Positions 13,061 to 24,309 of a DNA stretch of 64,000 bases are shown here, piece by piece. The stretch is taken from NCBI GenBank assembly GCA_009760855.2, contig WPIO01000009.1, forward strand, positions 8,331,001-8,395,000, given 5' to 3'. The translations under genes and the position numbers were made by a program. The notes under the pieces are model-generated. The model ran no database searches. It was not told the origin of the DNA and worked only from the letters and a program-made list of their open reading frames with translations. How positions within the stretch are numbered: the stretch's first letter is position 1; each line of letters starts with the position of its first letter. This stretch comes from Cristatella mucedo. Lineage: Eukaryota; Bryozoa; Phylactolaemata; Cristatellidae.

Positions 13061-13161
13061 GATATATATATAAATATATATATATAAGCATATATATATA
13101 TATATGTATATAAGCATATATATATATGTATATAAGCATATATATATATATATATATATGC
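13061..13161. repeat. AT-rich tandem repeat
   Basis: (AT)n interrupted at regular intervals by TATAAGCATATA and TATGTATATAAGC motifs, giving repeat units of about 22-30 bp. Confidence 0.85.
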
Positions 13162-13654
13162 GAGAGTAGCCATAATATGGACATCTCGCACTCGCGGACG
13201 CGCACAAAACGGGCGCACTACGCGTACGGATTTGAACTGACAAAAAAATAACTCCGCCAAAAACTTCCGCCGGCGAACGTTTTCAGTGCTCCCCGTTCGC
13301 TTAAGAATATGACGAGGAGGCGAAGCTGCTTATGTGCTGCTTATCCCTAGGAAAAAAGACACATTTCGAAGGACGTTCTGGAAAAAAAAAGTTATTTTAA
13401 CCCTAGGCTCGTTCAAACCTGACTCTCTCGTCTTCTGTGAGTCGAGACATACAAGTATACATGTTATGCACCCTTATACAATCAGCACGCTGTTAACCGT
13501 ACATACCATAGTTCATGTGTGGGGATGTGTTCAACTATATGCCCAAATGTACACATATTTTTTACACGCCATATGCTGCTTATCCAGACTTAATAATAGA
13601 TATACACAAATCACAAATATAATGTATGCATTTATTTGTATATGCATATAAAAT

Positions 13655-13780
13655 ACAATTCGTTTGTATAGCGCCCTAAGAGAACTTAATCTCTATTCAG
13701 GCGCTTCACATGTGCCTCCGGGCTCGAGCCCACAACCTCAGCCAGACCTTGGCCCGGGCGAGCACCTTAGCTGATACACA
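13655..13780 (-). mobile_element. SINE-A copy
   Basis: In plus orientation it begins TTTGTATAGCGCCCTAAGAG (tail), has TTCAGGCGCTTCACATGTGC, then GGGCTCGAGCCCACAACCTC (B-box arm reversed) and ends at the tRNA-like head near 13775. Confidence 0.85.
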
Positions 13781-13883
13781 TATATGAATATATGTGTACG
13801 ATCTAGCGGCGGCGTCCGGGAAGAGATAGGACCCGCAATGCGTCGGCCGGCCCCGCTCGAGTCCCTCTCTCGAGAAACGGCGC

Positions 13884-13924
13884 TGCCTGTGCCGCGGCGG
13901 CCGGGTGCCGCCGCGGCACAGGCA
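13884..13924. repeat. Perfect 17-bp inverted repeat
   Basis: Arms 13884-13900 (TGCCTGTGCCGCGGCGG) and 13908-13924 are exact reverse complements around a 7-nt loop. Confidence 0.85.
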
Positions 13925-13929
13925 ACGCT

Positions 13930-14985
13930 TTGACGCTTCGCCTCAGTCGGCACTCCATAATGCATAGCGTAAATATATCGGATTCCCGCCGCTTGCCGCA
14001 CGCCGCGAAAACAAGAGCCGGCGCCGCGACAGCGCCGCCGCGGTGTTTGTGGCTCGACGCGAAATAATACGTCGGCGGCCGTTCCTCAGACCGCTGACAC
14101 GCGCCTCTTAACCCTCCCCCCCCGCTCTCTCTGTCGGCTGGGCGTGGGCGAGACGGAGAGCAAAGGTGGCACAGGGTAGAAGCCGAGTAAATAACTGCCG
14201 CTTAGCGAGACTCGTTGCAGGCCGGCCGGCCGTGCATGCGACGAGGACAACTGCAATCAAAGATGGTGCCAGCGAGGCTGGGCGTGAAAGCCTCAGGAAG
14301 AGGCTTGGCTTGGCTTAAATGTGGAATCGAATTCGTAGAGCTTAGTACATATCCGACGCGCCGCCGCGATGCCGTGACTCTGTCGATGAAAGATCTAGTG
14401 AGCAAAGCAAGGATTTGAAGCAGGGAAACGATGTGCCATGATGAGGCGGCCACCCTCTGAAGCAAGCGGAAAGGGCGCGCACCCGCTGCCTTACCCCGTC
14501 CGTCAGCCCCTTTAGGTTCAGCCAAAGTAATTTTTTTTCAAGTTCCCATTCGAAAGTTTCCACTCGAAGTCCGGTTCGGCCGCGCATATAGATAGGTTCG
14601 TTCGAGGTTCAAAAAACCGATCTCGGTAAAAGGTCAGGACGGAGACATTGCTGTGACCGCGCGACTCTCAATGAAGCCGATTTTCACCAGCACATGGGCA
14701 TTCCCACAAGTGGCCAATAGCGTTGGGTTGGGCTCCTATCTATCGCTGAGGCTTATATACATAAAGCCTCTCACCCCATCACCAGATTGCAGATTGCAAC
14801 ATCGAGAGCTTTTAGATCAGCTCTCGTTGCTTAATGTCATCTGCATAGACAGCTAAATTTTCTCTCAAGCTCGATTCGCCATCAAACCGGGTGCTGATAA
14901 CTCTGATAGCCTTACGCCCTCCAGTCATCCGCAAGGCCCCTCTTACACTTGATTTATCCTACACGTCAACACTTGCTCTGACCGA
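13930..14985. other. No gene recognised
   Basis: GC-rich to about 14150, then mixed composition. Open frames are short and carry no motif. The sequence from about 14640 may be the worn 5' part of the following LINE-A copies. Confidence 0.35.
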
Positions 14986-14989
14986 GTTG

Positions 14990-15100
14990 GTATTGTTACA
15001 AAGGGTGAATTTCGAACACAACTCACCAACTAACCATACTTGCATGCTGACCCAATGCTTATCACTACTAACCACGTTTTTCTTGTTGTTTATTTGTTTT
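14990..15100 (+). mobile_element. LINE-A 3' UTR fragment
   Basis: Contains the LINE-A 3' UTR word TTGCATGCTGACCCAATG and the following CACTACTAACCACG segment. It is immediately followed by a second, more 5' LINE-A piece, so it is a separate copy. Confidence 0.6.
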
Positions 15101-15119
15101 CTGTCGCTCACTTTTAGGT

Positions 15120-15615
15120 CCCCCCCCCCATCCTTTGGCTCCAGCCTAAATATCAGATATACTCCCCCACCAGGCTAAGCATCGCACTACCCGCTTTTCG
15201 GAATCTAACTGTTTATCTATACCTCGTACAAACCTCAAATCCTTTGGAGACCATACATTTTAGTTTGCATGCTCCCAAAGCCTAGAACTCACTTCCGACT
15301 TGCGTCACGACCTCCTCTGACCACATTTAAAAGGAACTTAAAAATGCACCTATTTATTACAGCATTTAGTGGGTCCCTGCGATTCGTTCTTTATGTGCTT
15401 ATGCATGCTGATGCTGCATGCTGCCAATAGCCACACTTGCATGCTGACCCTGTGCATGTCACCCCTAATCATGTTAGTCGTGTTGTTTATCAAGCATGCT
15501 ACCACTAACCATTCGAACGTGTTTCCTTTGCAGCAAATGTAAAGCGCCTAGAAAGAGATTGAGTTCTCTGAGGGCGCTTTATCAAGTGTATCATTATTAT
15601 TGTTATTATTACTTT
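15120..15615 (+). mobile_element. LINE-A copy, 3' part of reverse-transcriptase ORF plus 3' UTR
   Basis: Translated, it shows the end of a CR1/L2/Jockey-type LINE ORF (LKSFGDH...APKA.NSLPTCVTTSSDHI.), then the conserved 3' UTR and terminus AGCGCCTAGAAAGAGATTG, GAGGGCGCTTTATCAAGTG and a (ATT)n tail. Frameshifts and stops show it is dead. Confidence 0.85.
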
Positions 15616-15730
15616 TGAGCATGCTTCCACTAACCATTTGATCGTACTTCCTTTGCAGCAAACATAAAGTGCCTAGAAAGAGATTGAGCTCTCCATGGTG
15701 CTGTAAGAAATGTATTATTATTACTATTAT
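15616..15730 (+). mobile_element. LINE-A 3' end, second copy directly abutting the first
   Basis: Repeats the last ~110 bp of the element (AACATAAAGTGCCTAGAAAG) with its own ATT tail. Confidence 0.75.
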
Positions 15731-15731
15731 G

Positions 15732-16900
15732 TGGTTAGTGGCAGCATGCAGAGTGTCAGCACGCATTAGCACACAAAAGACAAATCACGGGACCGACAAA
15801 ATGCTGTGATAAAGAGATGTGTTTTTAGCTTCTTTTTAAATTACGTCAAGTCAGGGGATGTTGTGACGCAAGTCAAAAGTGAGTTTCCAGCTTTGGGAGC
15901 ATACGAACTAAAGGTACAGACTCCAAAGTATTTTAGATTCATACAAGGTGTAGCGAAGCGATTATACTCAGAAAAGTGTGCGGCATGGTGCTTAGCCTGG
16001 TCGGGGAGAAAATTTGATAGGTAGGCTGGAGCCAAAAACGGAATGGACCTTAAGGTGAGTGACAGAACCTTGAAGTTGATGCGTTGCTTGACTGGGAGCT
16101 AGTGTAGGTCGGCGATAAGTACTGTGATATAGCAACTGTGACGCTTACGACAGACATTAGGTGTGCAATCACCAGCTGTAAGTTCTTGATTGCACAGGCC
16201 GGTAAACCAGCAAGCAGTGAGTTACAGGAGCTGAGACGAGATGTCACAAATGCATGAACCAGTTTACATGTGGTATTCCTGCATAAGCAAGCTCAAATTT
16301 TAGCAATGTTATGTATTGCAAAAGCTGAAAGTAGGCAGACTTGACTGTGAAGCTGATGTTGTCGTCTACTGAAATGTCACTTTGGAACAGTTCACCTAGA
16401 TTTCGTGCATATTTAACAGGAGATATGCTAGCAAATCCGATTTTGAGCATTAGGTTTTCTAATTTCTGAAGCACACTTGGCTTGCCCATAACTAGCAAGT
16501 TGACTTTATCATCATTCTGTTACAAAAAATCTGCTGTCATCTATGTGCGGATTTCATCAATACATGCAGCAAGGGAGTTGAGATTAATTCAACGTGCTGA
16601 AGGGCTGGGAGGGATCGAACAACTGAGTGTCACAGTGCACAGAAGTGAAGGCGTAGGTTGCGCATGGAAATCACATCGGCAAGAGGGAGGGTATAAACCG
16701 TAAAAAGAACCGGGCCAGAGTCCTGAGGTACCCCATACTTCGGTGGTTCCTCGGATGATCATTGCCTCCCATTTAATGACCCGCGGCGAATATTCCAGAG
16801 AGATTATGACCCAGACTTACAAGAGCAGCCTCTAGACACTTGTGATCAGGTTAGAGAATATTTAGCCGTTTATGAGGATGACATGAAGCCGCCAGCTGAT
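15732..16900 (-). mobile_element. LINE-A copy, inverted relative to its neighbour
   Basis: On the minus strand, reading 5' to 3', it has a reverse-transcriptase motif YGVPQDSGPVLFTVYTLP (family norm GVPQGSVLGP), then ARNLGELFQSDISVDDNIS, then the C-terminal NLKYFG...SSYAPKAGNS segment and the 3' UTR. It is interrupted by stops. Extension beyond about 16900 is uncertain. Confidence 0.8.
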
Positions 16901-18550
16901 TTTTAAATCCGTGAGGTTGCACAACAACCAGGTAATAAGATTTACTTTTGACATGCTGATCGATGATTTCCAAGGTTGCAACTTGAGCTATTTTATTCTG
17001 TGACCGGCATGCTTGCTGGCAGACTCTTGAATTTTCAAGTGTTTCTTCATGTCCCTAATGGAATAGCGGGTCCACAATCTTTCCGGAGCTGTAGCTATGG
17101 CTTTAGCCGAATCCGAGCTGGTATCATGAACATATAATTATTTCTTTACCTGTGCTTGGACGACTCAGCTATGGTCGTCGGAGTCCTGGTTGAGTGGCTC
17201 CGATGCATTTACTAACACTTCATGTCGCATCGTGAATGTTCGTCACTTTTTTTGTCGTGAATCTAGTCGGCAGCTTCAGGTCATTTATTTGGAATGCCCG
17301 CACCTACCTGTTCAAATCTAAGTAGGAACTCTGAGACTGCGACGCGGAAACAGTTTGTAACAGACTTTCCTGCCGTATGAGCTATCCGTCGATCTCCGCT
17401 GTCACACGAAGTGATTGAATGTCAGACCCCTCTCGGTCAGCAGAGAAATGGCGATGCATGTTGACCCGGTCTGGCCTTGGGTCTATGCGGCACTTAAACG
17501 TCTAGTGATCTCTCTTTGGTGGTTAAATGTGGATAGTTGTCTAGAAACATGTCTGTTAGTAAAGTAACCGGTCGGAGGACATGACAATTAGTCGAGTATG
17601 CGATCAAACTGAAGTTCTTAGCCAAAGCACATTTTTATGAGTAAACAGTGCCCTCAGCGACTCAGTCGGGCCGATTGGCTTTGTAACTTAAGAGGATCGA
17701 CGTCTCTTTTTTCGTCTACTGAGTAATCTGAATTCATCTTTATTTCTTCTCTCTGTCTTTTTGTGTCGCACAGGGCAGTAATTCTTTGCCTCGTGTCAAG
17801 TGTCAATACTGCAACGTGCGGTACCAATGGCAGCAGCTGCTGCAGTTCCGATTCCTCTCCTTCCTCAGCAAAGCAATTGATCTGTTGTCTGGTTCTCCGC
17901 TTTCTTTCTCTGCGCTGACACAACGCAAGCTCGTATTTAGGTCAGCTGATGCTTCGGCCCGAGAAGATCGGATGATCGCGGCAAGTGCTTCCGGCGATCT
18001 ACATCCGGTAGCATTTGCAGATGGCACACAGCGGAGGGGGGGGCAGAGCGGCAGGCTCAGACAAGTCAATGACTCTTATGCTCAACAGCTAGTGGCACAT
18101 GGTTACAGGGCGACGCACGAATTGCGATTGAGACATCTATTTCCGTTCGGTCGTAATAACAACAACTCGGATCGGCTTTGCTCTGCTGATGCCATCGAAC
18201 GTCGTGCAGCGTTGTTTTCTGCAATCACGGACATCAAATATTTATCAAAGCTCGATTCGATCAAAGTCAGACATTTTTCACACGTGTGCCTCGATCTAAA
18301 AAGTTCAACAAGTTGGGATACAAGTCGCATACGATGCAGAGATCGGTAGAAATTATATTTATGGATATTTTGCTTCCGGTTTACATCCAGGTTAGACATG
18401 GTTTGCACGCTCAGTTTTTCTTTAATGTGGAATTTGTCAAAACTTCCGATCCCCTTTCTAACATTTTTTGTCTTTTGAAAGATAATCTAAATAAATAAAT
18501 ATTCAATTGCCGGACCAATTTTTTTTATAAGTATTTTAAATAAATAAAAT
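16900..18550. other. No gene identified
   Basis: Mixed composition. An open plus-strand frame over 17786-18349 and overlapping minus-strand frames carry no recognisable domain. A CQYC pair at its start is not followed by further zinc ligands. Coding status unknown. Confidence 0.3.
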
Positions 18551-18555
18551 AAATA

Positions 18556-18724
18556 AATCCTAGCTGATTAAACAGCCTCTTTTCGTATAGCGACAGAAGA
18601 GCCTCTACGGCTATCACCACCGCTTGCAGTGGCGATACAGAATCGCCCACCGCAGGAATCGAACCCACGACCTCGGGACCGAGGTCGTGAAAGCAACCGC
18701 CTTACCTAGTGTGCCATCACGGCT
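18556..18724 (-). mobile_element. SINE-B copy (best preserved)
   Basis: Reverse complement: AGCCGTGATGGCACACTAGG, GTAAGGCGGTTGCTTTCACG, B box GGTTCGATTCCTGCGGTGGG, a GCCACTGCAAGCGGTGG stretch that pairs with the earlier TGC..GTGGGCGA, and end CAGCTAGGATTT. It sits beside a (TAAA)n run, as expected for a SINE tail region. Confidence 0.88.
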
Positions 18725-19385
18725 TTCTTGACATTTCCCTACAGGAGAACACAGTTCTCTTGAAATCTTTGATTTGCCATCGATCTCACGCCCCGGACCG
18801 CTAGTTTTTCTTGGGTACAAACGTATTTCAGCCGCTTATCTTTCATTAGCAGTTTCTTTAGAATGATGTGACAAAACTACGACAGTCGGCGAGTTTACTT
18901 TTAAGTTAGTTGATTAAAGTTAGTTAAAGTTAAGTGAAGCTAGCTGAGCATTTAAGTTAGAAAATATCAATAGTGTTCCCTTGTTCCTCAGGCCACTTGT
19001 AGTTAGATGAAGCAAAAATTTAAACTTTCTGTATCAAGGACAGTATGCCTGCAAGAATTGTATTTTGAATGAACCCTCATGAGCCTACCCACCGGAAGCC
19101 CAGTAGGTTTCATTTCTTGTTGTAAGATGAGATTTCGGAAATATAAGCAGACTCCAGGATTCTAGACGTTGAGGTATCGACCTTTCGATCAACGTCTTTT
19201 CAGCCAACGACGCTTTCATTGCTGGTAGCCAATGGCTGTGCCCTTCGCTGTCAGCATGAAAGCGCACTAGAGGACCAGCGTGTATAGGTATTTATATTAT
19301 ACATCCATATACATTATAATTTTTTATTTTATTTCATTTTCTTTAATTGTCTAAATTGTTTAATTTTTTTAATGTTTATTTAATT
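18725..19385. other. No gene recognised
   Basis: AT-rich DNA with a TTAAAGTTAGT-type short tandem near 18900-18950. Nothing else identifiable. Confidence 0.35.
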
Positions 19386-19389
19386 GTTT

Positions 19390-19545
19390 AATAATTTTTT
19401 GCATAGCGCCCTAAGATAACAATCTTTATCTAGGCCCTTGCATATGCCGAATGTCTCGAGCCCACGACCTCGGTCATCAAATGCATTCACCTCGACCTCG
19501 GTCATCAAAGGCATGCGCCTTAGCCGAGACCAAACCAGACTTGTA
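19390..19545 (-). mobile_element. SINE-A copy with duplicated head segment
   Basis: Tail GCATAGCGCCCTAAGATAAC, then CTCGAGCCCACGACCTCGGT. The ACCTCGGTCATCAAA word occurs twice (about 19467 and 19493), so part of the tRNA-like head is duplicated. Confidence 0.75.
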
Positions 19546-20350
19546 CTTTTATAGTCCCAAATATCACTCTACCAGGCCTACTAACTTCATAATGTTGGAA
19601 TTGTTGCATAATGACTTACATGATTGCTCCAAATACCATTTACCAAATACCACTTCTTTCTTGATGATTTTCTTGACGCCATGATGCTTGAAATATCCTG
19701 TCCAAAATACTTGATGGAACTGATTTTGCGGCGGTCATCCAAGTTCTCTCCGAGAGCAAAATAATTAGCTTCATATGACTGATCTCTGCGATGCTTTCAG
19801 CTAAGAAACTTTAGACTGGCCACAGGGAGTCAGGTAATTTGCTTCAGCCCGTTCACTGCCGTAATAATTGATCTGGCTGTGAATCAGATCCGAAAAAATT
19901 GTGTAGTAATTGAAGGTAAAATGTAAGTTCAATTCAAATTTCGATAACCTTGCGGTTAACATTTGCTCTTTAGAAAGCTACCGCTGTAATAAGCTCTTCC
20001 TTATTAGTACCGCTCGAGGTGCGCGAAGGATAGACACTACTTATATATGGGGAAAGCTAAAGAGTGCTAGCGCTCGTTCGTACGCGATCGATCATGGTTG
20101 GTCATTGTGGCGGCACGCACGAGGTCGACCGGGAGTCGAAACGTCGGCGGCTCGGAGTATCCTGAAGCCAAAGCTTCCGGGGCAATCCATAGCAATCGTT
20201 TCAATCGCTAAGTGATAGCTTTTCGTAATGACGAGCAGCTTCCTGCCGATGGATAAGTGACATCTGACAGTCGAGGGCATCTGACAGCAGAGCAATGGGA
20301 AAATGCTCCGAGATTAGAGCGACCGCAGTTACGTGCTCCGTCTTTTTTAA

Positions 20351-20402
20351 CGTCACGATGAACGCGCTCGATCCGAGGGGATCGAGCGCGTTCATCGTGA
20401 CG
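20351..20402. repeat. Perfect 24-bp palindromic hairpin
   Basis: Arms 20351-20374 and 20379-20402 are exact reverse complements around a GAGG loop. The flanks (TCTTTTTTAA upstream, CTAAAAGA downstream) extend the stem imperfectly. Because of the symmetry both strands encode nearly the same peptide (MNALDP.GSSAFIVTLK). Confidence 0.9.
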
Positions 20403-20621
20403 CTAAAAGAGCTCCGCGGGCGATCCTACCCGAACGGCGCTTCCGACGCTAGGCACACGAGCGCACTGGAAACGCGATACCTCAATGGGCAACCGACGAA
20501 CGGGCACCGGTAAGCTGATATTTCGGCCTACTGCTCTGGGTTACTTGATTCCGACCTTGCCACATTCTCACGGTCAGAGATAGGAGCGTTTAATTAAAAA
20601 AAAAGGAGCGCCGGCGGATGG

Positions 20622-20978
20622 TTGCAGGTCGCGGCAGCTAACGCGTGCGTGAAACGAAACTTAACGCCGGAGTCTGAACGACTGAACTTGCGATCGCCGC
20701 CGCTCCCTTTTCGAACCGCTGCTCTCTGTGAGCACCACTGGATTCCCGTTGAGCAGCATAGGTACGAACCTACGGCCGAAGCTGTATCAGAGGTCTCGAG
20801 GTCTTGGCAAAATTCGCACCGCCTTTTAGTTCCGGGAGCATGCATGACAGCGAGCGAGGTTTTAGCGGCTATCGGAACGGACGAAACGGTGCAGGATGCG
20901 CGCATCTTAATGAAGAGCTGGCAGCTTTTGAGTCTCGTCGGTGGCATCGCTGAAGCGAGCGAACGCTCGACACGATGA
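20622..20978 (+). CDS. Unidentified open frame, possible exon
   Basis: A frame of up to ~115 residues. An acceptor-like TTGCAG precedes it at about 20622-20627. After about residue 25 the composition looks protein-like rather than repeat-derived: the segment around CEHHWIPVEQHRYEP, then SRSWQNSHRLLVPG, then TASEVLAAIGTDETVQDA. I do not recognise the family. It stops at a TGA (20976-20978). The opposite strand is also open here but is Cys/Ser-rich and less convincing. A worn gene or an exon of a neighbouring gene are both possible. Confidence 0.25.
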   Translation: MQVAAANACVKRNLTPESERLNLRSPPLPFRTAALCEHHWIPVEQHRYEPTAEAVSEVSRSWQNSHRLLVPGACMTASEVLAAIGTDETVQDARILMKSWQLLSLVGGIAEASERSTR

Positions 20979-21470
20979 AATATCCTTAACCATACCTGTC
21001 ACGATTGCCATTCAGATTTCCATTGAGGTTACCCGTTTAGAAGGCTCGTTCTAAGTTGAGATCTGCACCGGGAGAGACGGGGACAGTACGAAAAGGCTGC
21101 GAACGCTGTTGCAACCACACGTTGCAAAACGAGCGCAAGAGAAGCATTTTTGCACCTTTGATCGGAGGACGTATATATCTCTCGTTGTATGCACGGAAGC
21201 TTGATCAACTCTGCTTCATAGCCGCATGTGCAAAGGAAAAAAGCTGGACACGTGGTTTAAATGCACATCCTGTTTTGGTTCGTCTTTATGCTGCAATGCT
21301 TCGTCGGAAACAGCAGCTTTACTATGCCCTCGGATTCGGTAGTCGCAATGAATTATAATTTATATTGAAACAGATTTACTGTGTGATCTTATTCCTACAT
21401 GAGGTTAATTGTTCTGATCTTTGGTCTGGTGACGACAGCATGATTTTAGAGAACCCTTTGATTGCCCCTT
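20979..21470. other. No gene recognised
   Basis: Unique-looking sequence. One short plus-strand frame at 21056-21358 has no motif. Confidence 0.3.
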
Positions 21471-21471
21471 G

Positions 21472-21473
21472 AC

Positions 21474-21530
<57 letters not shown>

Positions 21531-21634
21531 TTCTGACTCTTTCTCTCTCTCTCTTTCTCTGACTCTCTCTCTCTCTTTCTCTGACTCTCTCTTTCTTTCT
21601 GACTCTCTTCGTCTCCGTCTCTCTATCTCTCTAT
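21472..21634 (+). repeat. (CT)n tract, left half
   Basis: CT dinucleotides with GACTCT interruptions. The matching right half lies at 22091-22198, beyond a LINE-B insertion. Confidence 0.9.
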
Positions 21635-21635
21635 C

Positions 21636-22070
21636 TAATGTAATGTAATGTATCTCCTTCAGTAACTCCACAAAGTCATAAAGACCATGTGGATGTTACG
21701 CAGGAGATTTTTGTATAGCGCACTCACAGCCTAAGCGGCTTTCGGTACGCATTCGGTAACCAACAGACTTCGTCTCACGCAACAAAGAGAAAGTGCAAAG
21801 CATAGCAGAGTTAGGAGAGCAGTTGAGGTAGTGAGTAGCATAGAAGTAGCAGTTCAGGACCGCTGAAAAAGATGTGCCATAGTCGGCAGTTGGAGAGTAG
21901 ATGTCGTTGCGTAAGAATTGTGGAAGCGAGTTCCACAGTCTAGGACCTGCAGAGCTAAAGCTTCTGTCGCCAACTGTCTTTAAGCGGAGGAATGGGACAG
22001 CTAATTTATTGTCCACACAGGACCTGAGGGCGCGAACAGGCTGAAACTGATGCAGCAACTAACTGTATCC
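21636..22070 (-). mobile_element. LINE-B copy, 5'-truncated
   Basis: Minus-strand translation gives FLRLKTVGDRSFSSAGPRLW followed by NSLPQFLRND, the C-terminal end of a CR1/L2-type LINE ORF, then a 3' UTR ending in an ACATT-type simple repeat (TAATGTAATGTAATGT on the plus strand). It is bounded on both sides by CT repeats. Confidence 0.85.
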
Positions 22071-22089
22071 GTCTCTGTATCCGTCTCTG

Positions 22090-22090
<1 letters not shown>

Positions 22091-22164
<74 letters not shown>

Positions 22165-22198
22165 CTCTCTCTGACTCTCTTTGTCTCTCTCCCTCTCT
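22091..22198 (+). repeat. (CT)n tract, right half
   Basis: Near-pure CT, preceded by two GTATCCGTCTCT units. Confidence 0.9.
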
Positions 22199-22469
22199 GA
22201 ATGCTGCACATTAAGATCTGTCTAAGAGTGGCGAGCGTTAAGGAATTTGGGGCACACGTGCGATAACGTTTGAGGCAATCTAATATGTTGATGTATTCCG
22301 TAGGCAAAGAAAGACGACGAAGTAAACCTTGCACAACTATTGCTTCAGTGGATGCCGCCCCGCCTCCTCATCTGCGTGACCTGTTCTCCAATAGTGCGTG
22401 AAAATTTTGCTGATTCAATTCCATTGTTTTCTACGATTCAGAATGCTAATACCTATAAATAATATATAA

Positions 22470-22530
22470 CACACTTTCATTGTACCTTAAGATAACTTTA
22501 ATCTGCGTCTAGACACTTCACGTGAACTGA
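22470..22530 (-). mobile_element. SINE-A tail fragment (degenerate)
   Basis: TACCTTAAGATAACTTTAAT and AGACACTTCACGTG resemble the SINE-A tail. The head is missing. Confidence 0.4.
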
Positions 22531-22659
22531 AAAGAAGCGTGTAAACTTATTAGTGGTATTAATATGCACGGTTACAGCACATACGCATTAGAGCCTCGAG
22601 GACGCTTCACGTGGATAAAGCGAATGCTCTGAGGAACGGATGGATGTTTAGATTAGATT

Positions 22660-23230
22660 TGAATGCTCGTCAGGAGATTTTGCGTGATGTCAGTCGTTAG
22701 CAAGCTCCAAACTTGGTTGGTGCTGCTGCTCTCCAAAGAATTTAAGGCTGGCTGTAGATAGGAAACACTAAACCAGCTGAGCTGAGACGGAGAGCTGGAT
22801 AACATGGCGACTGGGCCGAGGAGCGGCCGTTGGTTGGATCTGCTGGAGAATTAAATGAACGAAAATACGAGTGGTGTGACCTTACAATAATCACAAGCCT
22901 TTTCAATAGCGCTAAAGTCGATGCTCTACATGATCGGAACCCATCGCAGGTCCGAGCGAAGTGGTGCGATGTGCTAGTCAAAAACATATGGCCGACAAGC
23001 CTGGCAGTCGAATTTTACACCAACTGAAAGCTCCTTATTGCACAAGCAGGAACACCTTGCAAGTAGCGAGCTACATAAGTCTCGCGGGATATCACAAATG
23101 CATGGGCAAACTTGGCTTTGGAATATTGAAAGTATTGATTGTACAAAAAAGTTCACTTAAAACAGAGCCCTAGGATACCCCATACTTCCAAAGCTCGTCG
23201 GATGATTGTTGGCCGCTTATCTGAATTTGG
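22660..23230 (-). mobile_element. LINE-A copy, heavily decayed
   Basis: Same order of words as in the 15732-16900 copy: TTATTGCACAAGCAGG, GGGATATCACAAATGCATG, and GAGCCCTAGGATACCCCATA (reverse of the GVPQ..GP motif region). No intact ORF. Confidence 0.6.
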
Positions 23231-24305
23231 ACAATGGATGGGGAGGTCTTTGTAGCGGCACGCATCGCCTTTAGAATGCTTCAAATATTAATGTCGAGCA
23301 TATCCGCTATGCTGGCGTGATACCGGACGCCTCGGTTTCCAGAAATTTCTTAATGACAATGCAATTCAAGGTTACGGAATTGCTTTCACTAGCTTAATGC
23401 TATTATACATAGGCTGCCTATTCCCTTGGTGTTGCTCTTACCTTTAGTTTAGGAGGTTTTAGGATTAAACCTCAAAGACTTTACGAAAACTGTAGGTTTC
23501 AGCAACATACTCTATAAGCATTACTTCGAACGATCTACTTATAGCGTAGAGGTAGACTTCCGCTTGGCGCTCATAAGGTTGATGAGCGTGCACGTGGTGC
23601 AGCCTTCGAAGATGCAAACAAAGCCTCACTGACCTCTCCTCAAGATGTAATGAACGAAAATGAAGTCACGAGGCTCTTCTCTCCGAGCGTGCAGCGCACG
23701 TGTTGGAGCTGCAGACGGACGACTCGTACGTTCACTGCGGCACGACGAACAAGAGCTCCGGCGGGAAAGGATCACATGACCGCTTGGCCATTCACTCACG
23801 CATTCACCCAATCAGCGGGGAGTACCCAGCTGCAGAAGAGTAATGGCTCCTGCCCTGGTCTGGCTAGGGCGGGGGGGGCGACATAGTGGCGATGCCACGC
23901 CCACAATAGTAAGCCCAATGATATTACCCGAAGTGGGTGAGTCTTAAAGACGATCTCGTTAATTTGAGCCTTGGTCTGTGTCGGGGCTCCTGAACGTTCG
24001 AGCTTGAGACCTTCGGTCTAACGTCGAGCCTCGCTGCCGGTTCTCATAAATCTTGTTGCAGCATGCGATCCAATTGACCACAATTTCATTCTAGCACGCT
24101 CCTCGACACACTTGGATTTCACTGGTACATTGCTAAACTGAGCTAGGTCCAACCTCAGTGAGACATGTCAGAGTGAAGATGTAAGTAACCGTCAATCACC
24201 CGAGGAGCCTTTAAAGTACGGGGGTACCTTCTGGTTCTGTCATAGGGCTCCTTTTTTCACTGCCTATACTCTCCTTCTGGCCAATGTCGTCGCCAAAAAC
24301 AATTA
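23231..24305. other. No gene recognised
   Basis: Mixed sequence, partly GC-rich near 23650-23900. Open frames there carry no motif. Confidence 0.3.
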
Positions 24306-24309
24306 TGAC

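Noticed and set aside
17786-18349. 187-residue plus-strand open frame beginning with a CQYC pair
   Set aside because: No second zinc-ligand pair and no recognisable domain. Other frames are open across the same stretch.
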